A stretch of 10,292 nucleotides of DNA from Desulfobacterales bacterium CG23_combo_of_CG06-09_8_20_14_all_52_9 (lineage in GTDB: Bacteria > Desulfobacterota > Desulfobacteria > Desulfobacterales > UBA2156). The stretch is from the NCBI GenBank assembly GCA_002771315.1, contig PCSF01000091.1, forward strand, positions 1 to 10,292, in the 5' to 3' direction. The notes beneath the pieces are model-generated. The model was not told the origin of the DNA. It did not search any database and saw only the letters and a list, made by a program, of their open reading frames with translations. The stretch's first letter is position 1; every line of letters begins with the position of its first letter. Both the position numbers and the translations under genes were made by a program. Positions 1 to 5,988 of this stretch are shown here, one piece after another.

Positions 1-287
1 CCAAACTCTTGCCGCATTGGAAGTTTCACGCCGTATTGGGGCAAAGATCGGGTATCCCTCCAAAGCCCGATCCTTACGGGGCTCTTGAAATCGCGCGAAA
101 TCTTGATTTGGCGCCTTCCGACTTTCTTTACCTTGGCGACAGCGCCGTCGATATGAAAACCGCTGTTGCCGCCGGCATGTTTCCCGTCGGAGCCTGCTGG
201 GGATTCCGTCCGGCAGAGGAACTTAAGGAAAGCGGATCCAAAGTCTTGATAGACAAACCGATGGAGATTTTCGATCTTCTGGATTGA
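1..287 (+). CDS. HAD-superfamily hydrolase, phosphoglycolate phosphatase-like (3' part only)
   Basis: Only the C-terminal part of the gene is in the window; the frame is open from base 3 and ends with TGA at 285-287. Visible are the HAD motif III lysine in the segment PPKPDPYG and motif IV in YLGDSAVDMKTA, where the GDSxxD acidic pair binds Mg2+. The following AAGMFPVGACWGF and the C-terminal KPMEIFDLLD are typical of the HAD-IA group that includes phosphoglycolate phosphatase (Gph), pyrophosphatases and sugar-phosphate phosphatases. The nucleophile motif DxDxT and the cap domain lie upstream of the window, so the substrate cannot be inferred. A TTG at base 9 is not the real start, because the protein clearly continues upstream. 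The next gene starts 70 bases downstream with its own ribosome binding site. The family is sure, the exact enzyme is not. Confidence 0.85.
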   Translation, partial: KLLPHWKFHAVLGQRSGIPPKPDPYGALEIARNLDLAPSDFLYLGDSAVDMKTAVAAGMFPVGACWGFRPAEELKESGSKVLIDKPMEIFDLLD

Positions 288-357
288 CATCTGGGCCTTG
301 AAAATACAGGATTGATGTCCTTCAGTTAACATCATTTTGTATGAAAAGGAGGATTTG

Positions 358-696
358 ATGGGAGTCAAAATCGTCAGCAAGAGAATTGTGACCCCAGAAA
401 AAGAGTCATCGGTCATTCCTCTGATTCTTCAATTGAGAAAGATGGCCATGGTTCAACCGGGCTTCGAATACGAAGAAACATGGAGGCATCTTGATCGTCC
501 GGAAGAATATCTTGTTGTTCGGGCATGGGATACAGAGGAAGATTGGAATAATTGGCACTCAAACCGGCAAAGAATCGAGATTCAGGGAAAAGTAGAGACG
601 CTGCTTGGCAGAAAAACCGAGTACAGCCCATATGCTATCATCGACCGAATAGAAAGAAGGCCGGACAAGCCGGGTTTGATAGACGATGAACAGTGA
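358..696 (+). CDS. ABM-like (antibiotic biosynthesis monooxygenase fold) small protein
   Basis: This is a 112-residue protein. The start at 358 is chosen because a perfect Shine-Dalgarno AAGGAGG lies at 346-352 with a 5-base gap; an upstream TTG at 337 in the same frame would lie ahead of this site and is unlikely. The pattern (an N-terminal strand VKIVSKRIV, then TPEKESSVIPLILQLRKMAM, QPGFEYEETW, EEYLVVRAWDTEEDWNNWH) matches the ferredoxin-like dimeric ABM fold, in which small proteins act as cofactor-free monooxygenases, haem-degrading enzymes or proteins of unknown role. No haem ligand or active-site residue can be assigned by eye. There is no signal peptide or membrane segment. The gene stands alone, with 87 bases to the next open frame, which begins with transposase sequence. 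Family assignment is moderate and function unknown. Confidence 0.6.
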   Translation: MGVKIVSKRIVTPEKESSVIPLILQLRKMAMVQPGFEYEETWRHLDRPEEYLVVRAWDTEEDWNNWHSNRQRIEIQGKVETLLGRKTEYSPYAIIDRIERRPDKPGLIDDEQ

Positions 697-783
697 AGAA
701 CCTCAGTCTGTCATAGCTTCCGTAGCTCCAATCTGCCTCAGGTCGGTCGGCGTATTTTTGCAATCTCTTTTCCATAGCCCTGA

Positions 784-1185
784 ATGATGGATGATATGGC
801 CGGGAGCAACCTCATGAAAAAATGTTCGGTGATATGGGGGGATGCGTCCCTTCGATCAGTCCCGCGTAAATGCAGCCGGCATTCGATCCGTCTGAAGGGA
901 TATGATTATTCTCAGACCGGAGCCTATTTTGTCACCATCTGCACCCGTAATCGTGTTTGTCTTTTCGGAAAGATCGAAAATGGCAAAATGCTGTTGAATG
1001 CAGCGAGACGGATTGCAGAAAAATGCTGGTTGGATATTCCGTGTCATTTCCCCGATATTCGGTTGGATGCGTTTGTGATCATGCCCAATCATATACACGG
1101 GGTAATTATCATCCCAGACAATGCGAATTCGAACAAAACCGTAGGGGCGAAACCTCTTTCGCCCCTGTATGAATTCGAGAAGCCG
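784..1185 (+). pseudogene. Truncated REP-associated Y1 (RAYT/IS200-like) transposase, in frame with larE
   Basis: Residues from about 27 (RKCSRHSIRLKGYDYSQTGA) through YFVTICTRNRVCLFG to LDAFVIMPNHIHGVIIIPD match the N-terminal half of RAYT-type Y1 transposases. The HUH metal-binding motif is His103-Ile-His105 in the 784 frame. In the family, a further stretch with the catalytic tyrosine and the end of the domain follows; here the homology stops after about residue 130 and the frame runs straight into LarE, with no stop or frameshift. The fragment therefore cannot do transposition chemistry. An ATG at 814 with GGGAG at 802-806 (7-base gap) is a better start than 784. The remnant contains a perfect REP-like hairpin (1143-1166). 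It is most simply the remains of an insertion upstream of larE whose 3' part was deleted. Confidence 0.75.
1143..1166. repeat. Perfect REP-like hairpin inside the transposase remnant
   Basis: AGGGGCGAAA (1143-1152) and its exact complement TTTCGCCCCT (1157-1166) flank a CCTC loop, giving a 10-bp stem. An 8-base direct repeat GAATTCGA lies on either side (1125-1132 and 1171-1178). RAYT enzymes are known to be associated with such short GC-rich palindromes. The hairpin sits just before the point where transposase homology ends and LarE begins. It could lower translation through the junction or be a cleavage or recombination site; neither is shown. Confidence 0.7.
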
Positions 1186-2058
1186 ATGCCGAAAGCGAAA
1201 TCAGACGACAAAATCGAAATGCAGTACCGGAATCTGACAAACCTTTTGCAGAAGATGGGACGGGTGCTTGTCGCCTTTTCCGGAGGTGTGGACAGCACCT
1301 TTTTGCTGCATGCCGCCGTAGAGACCTTGTCCAGAGCGAACGTTCTGGCGGTCACCGCGATCTCTGAGATTTTGCCGCAACGCGAAAAGGAGGCGGCCAT
1401 CCGGATCGCTAGGGAAATCGGCGTCGAACATCTGCTCGTGAATAGCCATGAAATTAAAGATCCGCGTTTCACGGCCAATCCCCCTGACAAATGTTACTGG
1501 TGCAAGAAAAATCGCTTTAAAAGCCTGGTGGACCTTGCCGCCTTTCGAGGATTTCATTTTGTCCTGGATGGTGAAAATGCCGATGACTCTAAAGATTATC
1601 GTCCCGGATCCATCGCCGCCCGGGAACTGGGAGTGAGAAGTGTCCTAAATGAGGCCGGGCTCACCAAGGCCCGGATCCGAAGCCTGTCCAAAAAATTCGG
1701 GCTTTCCACCTGGAACAAGCCGTCCGGCGCCTGTCTGGCCTCACGCATTCCCTACGATCAACCCATAACCCCGGAAAAACTTGAGCAGATCGACCGGGGG
1801 GAAAACTTTTTACTGAAATCAAACATCTCGGGACAGGTCCGGGTCCGGCATTATGGGGATATCGCACGAATCGAAGTCCCACCCAAGGATATGACCAAAC
1901 TCCTTAAAAAAGAAATGAGAGCGCGTGTGACGGACTATTTCAAATCCATCGGTTTTTTGTTTGTAACCCTCGATCTTGAAGGGTATTCCACGGGGAGCCT
2001 CAACCGGGCTGTTACCGATAAAGAAAAAGGGTCGCCAAATGGATATCGAAAACCTTAA
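1186..2058 (+). CDS. larE: LarE, ATP-dependent sacrificial sulfur transferase (nickel-pincer cofactor synthesis)
   Basis: LarE converts the two carboxylates of pyridinium-3,5-biscarboxylate mononucleotide to thiocarboxylates, activating them with ATP. The PP-loop SGGVDST (LVAFSGGVDSTFLL) is clear, followed by NPPDKCYWCKK, VLDGENADDSKDYRPG, NKPSGACLASRIPY and the C-terminal VRVRHYGDIARIEVPP and VTLDLEGYSTGS, all LarE hallmarks. The three cysteines (CxxC plus the CLASR cysteine) fit the type reported to hold an Fe-S cluster rather than the single sacrificial cysteine type. Counting from 1186 the protein has 290 residues; from ATG 1219 (MQYRNLTNLLQKMG) it has 279, both normal for the family. Neither start has a convincing ribosome binding site (GAGAAG at 1177-1182 for 1186). 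The frame is open back to 784, so a transposase-LarE fusion protein may be made instead. The 3' end overlaps larB by 20 bases. Confidence 0.9.
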   Translation: MPKAKSDDKIEMQYRNLTNLLQKMGRVLVAFSGGVDSTFLLHAAVETLSRANVLAVTAISEILPQREKEAAIRIAREIGVEHLLVNSHEIKDPRFTANPPDKCYWCKKNRFKSLVDLAAFRGFHFVLDGENADDSKDYRPGSIAARELGVRSVLNEAGLTKARIRSLSKKFGLSTWNKPSGACLASRIPYDQPITPEKLEQIDRGENFLLKSNISGQVRVRHYGDIARIEVPPKDMTKLLKKEMRARVTDYFKSIGFLFVTLDLEGYSTGSLNRAVTDKEKGSPNGYRKP

Positions 2059-2794
2059 ACAGATCCTGGATGGCGTTAGAACCGGCCGGATTACGGTGGA
2101 GGCCGCCATGGAGCAACTCAGGGGTCTGCCTTTTGAAGACATCGATTTTGCCAAGATCGATCTGCACCGATCCCTGCGCACCGGTTTTTCAGAGGTCATC
2201 TATTGCCCGGGGAAAACCATCGACCAGATCCGTGAGATCGCCAGAAGAATCATGCGGCATCATCACAACATCCTGGCCACGCGGGCTGAAAGAGTCGTTT
2301 ACGAAGGCATCCGCGAGACTATTAAGGACTGCGAATATCACGAAACGGCCCGAATCGTCGTCATCAAACCCCGGGCCGTCCAAAGGATCGGCAACATTGT
2401 CGTGCTCTGTGCCGGAACGTCGGATATTCCGGTGGGAGAAGAGGCGGCCGTCACGGCCGAGGTCCTCGGAAATCGTGTTCAAAGAATTTACGATGTCGGA
2501 GTGGCCGGACTTCACCGCCTTCTCAGCGTTCAGGAAACGCTTTTCAAAGCCCGTGTAACGGTAGTCGTGGCCGGGATGGAGGGCGCCTTGGCCAGTGTGG
2601 TGGGAGGTTTGGTTTCGTGCCCGATCATCGCGGTACCGACCAGCGTCGGTTATGGTGCATCCTTCGGCGGCCTTGCCGCCCTCTTGGCCATGCTGAACAG
2701 TTGTGCTTCGGGAGTATCCGTCGTCAATATCGACAACGGTTTCGGCGCAGGGTTCCAGGCCGGTCTCATCAACCAGATGGGGCCGGCGGATTAG
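2039..2794 (+). CDS. larB: LarB, pyridinium-3,5-biscarboxylic acid mononucleotide synthase
   Basis: LarB performs the first step of nickel-pincer cofactor synthesis: it carboxylates nicotinic acid adenine dinucleotide at C5 and hydrolyses the phosphoanhydride. The 251-residue protein has the usual N-terminal helical part (MDIENLKQILDGVRTGRITV) and a C-terminal AIR-carboxylase (PurE-like) domain with GTSDIPVGEEAA at 126-137. Cys222 (LNSCASGV) and Glu181 (AGMEGALA) fall one residue from the catalytic Cys221 and Glu180 described for Lactiplantibacillus plantarum LarB. The start at ATG 2039 has AAAGGG at 2026-2031 and matches the family's N terminus; a TTG or other in-frame start at 1976 would add a tail lying inside larE. 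The overlap with larE implies translational coupling. The gene ends against gnd, sharing stop-codon bases. Confidence 0.93.
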   Translation: MDIENLKQILDGVRTGRITVEAAMEQLRGLPFEDIDFAKIDLHRSLRTGFSEVIYCPGKTIDQIREIARRIMRHHHNILATRAERVVYEGIRETIKDCEYHETARIVVIKPRAVQRIGNIVVLCAGTSDIPVGEEAAVTAEVLGNRVQRIYDVGVAGLHRLLSVQETLFKARVTVVVAGMEGALASVVGGLVSCPIIAVPTSVGYGASFGGLAALLAMLNSCASGVSVVNIDNGFGAGFQAGLINQMGPAD

Positions 2795-4236
2795 GCGGAA
2801 GACGAGGTGGCCCCCCTGCGATCTTTCCAACGGGTGTGAAAAAATTCACCCCGCGGCCTGTCGATCCTTTCATAGGTATGTGCCCCGAAATAATCCCGCT
2901 GCGCCTGTAAAAGGTTTGCGGGCAGCCTTGCGGCGCGGTAACCGTCATAATAGGCCAGTGCAGCGCTGATCGCCGGTATGGGAACGCCCCATTGCAGCGC
3001 CGCAGCCGCCGCACGCCGCCAACCCGGTTGTGCCTTTTCAACGGCCTGTTGAAAGAACGGAGCAAGCAAGAGATTCGAAAGGTCGAAATCGGCGGCGAAG
3101 GCTTCCCGGATCTCTTCAAGAAAGACCGAACGGATGATGCATCCTCCCCGCCAAAGCTGGGCGATCCCGCCGCAGTCTAATCTCCAGCCCTGTTCGGCCG
3201 CCATGGCACGCATGATTTGAAAACCCTGTGCATAGGAGACGATCCTGGAAGCGTAGAGCGCCTCCCCGAGATCCGCGATCATGGCCGTCCGGTCGCCGGT
3301 AAATACAGCCTCAGGGCCTCTCAGCAACCGGGACGCGGCCGCGCGTTCGTCTTTGAGTGCGGACAGGTATCGGGCGAAAACCGCCTCTCCGATCAGGGTC
3401 AGCGGCTGACCGAGATCCAGAGCCGAGGCGACTGTCCACTTGCCGGTCCCTTTCTGGCCTGCCGTGTCGAGTATTTTATCGATTACCGCTTCCCCCTGTT
3501 CATCCTTGTAACCGAGGATGTCGGCCGTGATTTCGATCAGGTAGGAATTCAGGGGGCCTTGATTCCACGCGGCAAAAACTTTTTGCATCTCTTCGTTGGA
3601 AAGACCGAGGCCGTCTTTTAACACATGATAGGTCTCACCGATGAGCTGCATGTCACCGTATTCGATGCCGTTGTGCACCATTTTCACGAAATGGCCCGAA
3701 CCGCCCTCCCCCACCCAGTCGCAGCAAGGCTTGCCGTCGTCGGTGTAGGCGCAAATTTTCTGAAAGATCAGCCGGATCGCTTCCCATGCGGCCGCTGAAC
3801 CGCCGGGCATGATGGACGGCCCCAGAAGGGCACCCTCTTCGCCGCCGGATATTCCGGCACCGACGTATAGAAGCCCTTTTCGCTGAGCTTCTTCCACACG
3901 GCGGATCGTGTCCTGAAAATGGGAGTTGCCGCCGTCGATGAGAATGTCTCCCGCCTCCAGGCAGGGTGTAACCGATGCGATAAAGGCATCCACGGCCGAT
4001 CCTGCCTGGATCATGCACATGACCTTTCGTGGTCGGGTCAACGTCTGGATCAATGCATCGATGCTGTGACAGCCGATGATGTTTTTCCCCAAGGCACGCC
4101 CTTGGATAAACGCATCCATCTTGCTTATGGTGCGGTTATAACAGGCCACCGTAAAACCCCGGCTTTCCATGTTTAGGATCAGATTTTCTCCCATCACCGC
4201 CAGTCCGACGACCCCGATGTCCGCTCGTTTTTGCAT
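2791..4236 (-). CDS. gnd: 6-phosphogluconate dehydrogenase, decarboxylating
   Basis: The enzyme oxidises 6-phosphogluconate to ribulose 5-phosphate and CO2, reducing NADP+, in the cytosolic pentose phosphate pathway. It has 481 residues, the length of the long form. Seen in order are the Rossmann motif GLAVMG (11-16), NRT (34-36, its Arg suiting NADP+), GGNSHF (102-107), the substrate loop GISGGEEGA (128-136) and HFVKMVHNGIEYGD with the catalytic pair Lys185 and Glu192. They are followed by GTGKWT, AQLWRGGCIIRS and the C-terminal YYDGYRAARLPANLLQAQRD. The start ATG (4234-4236) has AAAAGGA seven bases upstream (4244-4250 on the plus strand). The stop TAA lies inside the larB end, so the two genes are convergent with a 4-base overlap and no terminator between them. 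Confidence 0.96.
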   Translation of the reverse strand: MQKRADIGVVGLAVMGENLILNMESRGFTVACYNRTISKMDAFIQGRALGKNIIGCHSIDALIQTLTRPRKVMCMIQAGSAVDAFIASVTPCLEAGDILIDGGNSHFQDTIRRVEEAQRKGLLYVGAGISGGEEGALLGPSIMPGGSAAAWEAIRLIFQKICAYTDDGKPCCDWVGEGGSGHFVKMVHNGIEYGDMQLIGETYHVLKDGLGLSNEEMQKVFAAWNQGPLNSYLIEITADILGYKDEQGEAVIDKILDTAGQKGTGKWTVASALDLGQPLTLIGEAVFARYLSALKDERAAASRLLRGPEAVFTGDRTAMIADLGEALYASRIVSYAQGFQIMRAMAAEQGWRLDCGGIAQLWRGGCIIRSVFLEEIREAFAADFDLSNLLLAPFFQQAVEKAQPGWRRAAAAALQWGVPIPAISAALAYYDGYRAARLPANLLQAQRDYFGAHTYERIDRPRGEFFHTRWKDRRGATSSSA

Positions 4237-4280
4237 GGTGTAATCCTTTTCTCTTCTATTTCACCAACCCCGGAATTCAA

Positions 4281-4309
4281 TTGATCTGTCTTTGATTGTA
4301 AGGTATCTT
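4281..4309 (+). promoter_or_regulatory. Possible sigma70-type promoter for the YgjP-like gene
   Basis: TTGATC (4281-4286) and TATCTT (4304-4309) are separated by exactly 17 bases, each matching four of six consensus positions. The -10 lies about 40 bases ahead of the ATG at 4348. It overlaps the predicted opposite-strand promoter, so the match may be fortuitous. Confidence 0.3.
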
Positions 4310-4323
4310 TCCGATGAATCCAA
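4295..4323 (-). promoter_or_regulatory. Possible sigma70-type promoter for gnd
   Basis: Read on the minus strand, TTGGAT (4318-4323) and TACAAT (4295-4300) are 17 bases apart. The -10 matches five of six consensus positions, the -35 only three. It lies about 60 bases ahead of the gnd start codon in the only space available between the divergent genes. Confidence 0.35.
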
Positions 4324-4347
4324 ACCGTTTTTTAGTTATTGAATCGG

Positions 4348-4893
4348 ATGAGTGAAAAAATCGTCGAACTTTCGGGTATCGGTGCGGTGATGCTCCGGCG
4401 GAGCCTTCGAGCCAGGCGGATCCGCATCTTGGTGTGCGATCCGAATACGGTTCGGGTGACGGTGCCTTACGGTGAATCTTTCAGCCGGGCAAAAGGGTTT
4501 GTCGAATTAAAAAAAGGCTGGATCGCCAAACAACTGTCCCGACTGAGGCATACCCGGGTATTGGATTCTGAAGATGTCTTGGATGAAAAATCGGCACGGA
4601 AACGACTCCTGAATCGTCTCGATGCGCTTTCGTCTCTTCACGGGCTTGCTTATCATCGCGCATTTGTCCGCAACCAGAAAAGCCTGTGGGCAAGCTGCTC
4701 CGGAAAAAACAACATCAGCCTGAATATCCGCCTATCTTTGCTCCCGGAAAAACTTGTCGATTATGTGATATTGCACGAGTTGGTCCATACCCGGATCAAG
4801 AATCACGGCCTGCGCTTCTGGAAAATGCTCGAGGCAATTTCGAAGGATGCCAAGGTGCTGGATCAGGGTCTTCGTTGCTTCCGATTGTCGTGA
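4348..4893 (+). CDS. YgjP-like / DUF45 zinc metalloprotein
   Basis: This 181-residue cytosolic protein ends in the DUF45 (YgjP-like, M48-related) signature: KSLWASCSGKNNISLNIRL, then YVILHELVHTRIKNHGLRFW. HELVH at 143-147 supplies two zinc ligands and the general base Glu144; His153 in KNHG is the likely third ligand. Family members are found beside restriction systems or alone, and have been described as putative metallopeptidases, so the substrate is unknown. The N-terminal part (VRVTVPYGESFSRAKGFVELKKGWI) is the family's usual strand-helix region. The ATG at 4348 is preferred over a TTG at 4339, though neither has a good ribosome binding site. It diverges from gnd and lies 120 bases ahead of the hydrolase gene. 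Family is confident, role unknown. Confidence 0.85.
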   Translation: MSEKIVELSGIGAVMLRRSLRARRIRILVCDPNTVRVTVPYGESFSRAKGFVELKKGWIAKQLSRLRHTRVLDSEDVLDEKSARKRLLNRLDALSSLHGLAYHRAFVRNQKSLWASCSGKNNISLNIRLSLLPEKLVDYVILHELVHTRIKNHGLRFWKMLEAISKDAKVLDQGLRCFRLS

Positions 4894-4908
4894 AAGAGAG
4901 AGGAAATG

Positions 4909-4927
4909 CGCCGGTTTAAATCCGGCG
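4909..4927. repeat. Short inverted repeat after the YgjP-like gene
   Basis: CGCCGG (4909-4914) and CCGGCG (4922-4927) form a 6-bp stem with a 7-base loop 15 bases after the stop codon. No T tract follows, so it is not a standard intrinsic terminator. It may be a transcript-end stabiliser or chance. Confidence 0.3.
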
Positions 4928-5013
4928 GATTAGACATGGGAAGCACCATAAAAGTTTTCAGGGTGTGTTTTTGCTGAAGATTCGGATCATCAACCGGAGG
5001 TTCCGATATTTTC

Positions 5014-5934
5014 ATGAAAAAAATCGTCATCGGCATTCATGGACTGGGGAACAAACCGCCCAGGAGACTTTTTAGGACCTGGTGGAAGCGCTCCCTCCGG
5101 GACGGGTTGAAAAAAATCGGGACCGGCGAAATTTTCCTCCCCTTCGAACTGGTATATTGGGCCGACATCCTGCACCCGATTCCCCTGGACCCTCGTCAAA
5201 AAGACACGGGTCATCCATTATATTTGGATGAAAAATACGTCAAGCCGCCCCGCGAAGAACCTAAACCCGTTTCAACCTTAAAGGGAAAATTCATCGAATC
5301 CATGGGGCGAACCCTGGATAAGATTTTTTGGAATGATGAGTTTAAGCCGAATTTCAGTTTCATCAGCGATCTGATCATCCGCCGGTATTTTTCAGAATTT
5401 GAGACCTATTATTCCAAAACAGTCCCCAAAAAAAACGGGGGAGACTGTCCGGTCAAAACCTTGATCCGACAACGGCTTTTGAGGGTACTGAAGCAACATC
5501 GGAACAAGGAGATCTTCCTTATCGCGCATTCCATGGGGTCTGTCATTGCCTTCGATGTGCTGCTTTCGGCATCTTCGGAAGTGACCGTCGATACCTTGGT
5601 AACGATCGGATCCCCGCTGGGATTACCTATGGTCGTCCATCGGATCTACACGGAACACTATGCCGGAAAAGGGCCTTTCGTTCCGGAAAGCATCCGGTGC
5701 CCGGACAGCATCCGGAAACACTGGTTCAATTTTTCGGACATCGAAGACAAAGTCGCATTAGACCACCGGCTGTTCGACGATTTTCAGCCCAACATCTATG
5801 GCGTGCGGCCCACGGACACCTATGTCCGAAACGATTATGCCATAGCGGGTGTAAAAAACCCCCATAAAGACTATGGCTATCTGCGCACCCCGAAGATGGC
5901 CCGGGTTCTGGAATCCTTTTTAAGGAATCCGTGA
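5014..5934 (+). CDS. Alpha/beta-fold serine hydrolase (lipase/esterase-like)
   Basis: This 306-residue protein starts with the strand and oxyanion-type motif KKIVIGIHGLGNKPP. The nucleophile elbow is IFLIAHSMGSVIAF with Ser173, a variant of GxSxG with Ala in the first position, as in several lipases. Asp242 or Asp245 (FSDIEDKVALD) and His284 (NPHKDYGYL) are spaced to complete the triad. About 100 residues between the first strand and the elbow (roughly 50-150) are rich in charged and aromatic residues and probably form a lid or cap. There is no signal peptide, so it should be cytosolic. GGAGG at 4996-5000 is 13 bases from the ATG, longer than usual; no better standard start lies between. No closely characterised relative is recognised and the substrate is unknown. 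Confidence 0.75.
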   Translation: MKKIVIGIHGLGNKPPRRLFRTWWKRSLRDGLKKIGTGEIFLPFELVYWADILHPIPLDPRQKDTGHPLYLDEKYVKPPREEPKPVSTLKGKFIESMGRTLDKIFWNDEFKPNFSFISDLIIRRYFSEFETYYSKTVPKKNGGDCPVKTLIRQRLLRVLKQHRNKEIFLIAHSMGSVIAFDVLLSASSEVTVDTLVTIGSPLGLPMVVHRIYTEHYAGKGPFVPESIRCPDSIRKHWFNFSDIEDKVALDHRLFDDFQPNIYGVRPTDTYVRNDYAIAGVKNPHKDYGYLRTPKMARVLESFLRNP

Positions 5935-5957
5935 GACTTCATTTTTTTTCTTCAGCG

Positions 5958-5969
5958 CATCGCGCGATG
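5958..5969. promoter_or_regulatory. 12-bp perfect palindrome upstream of glpD
   Basis: CATCGCGCGATG reads the same on both strands and lies 19 bases ahead of the first glpD ATG, in a 54-base gap. It could be an operator for a dimeric regulator or a small hairpin in the leader. No second copy is seen in the window, which limits confidence. Confidence 0.25.
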
Positions 5970-5988
5970 GCTAAACGATCGCAATCGG

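Noticed and set aside
784..2058. A genuine new multidomain enzyme combining HUH transposase and sulfur transferase activity
   Set aside because: The transposase half lacks its catalytic tyrosine region and LarE is complete on its own, so a chance in-frame joining is simpler. The junction is kept as a finding, not as a new enzyme.
2189..2830. 213-residue open frame on the minus strand opposite larB
   Set aside because: It mirrors larB codon for codon, is rich in His, Asp and Arg as expected of an antisense shadow, and resembles no family.
5911..5950. Terminator at the end of the hydrolase gene (imperfect 9-bp stem then T8 at 5943-5950)
   Set aside because: The stem GGAATCCTT/AAGGAATCC has a mismatch, lies within the coding end, and is more than ten bases from the T run, which does not fit an intrinsic terminator.
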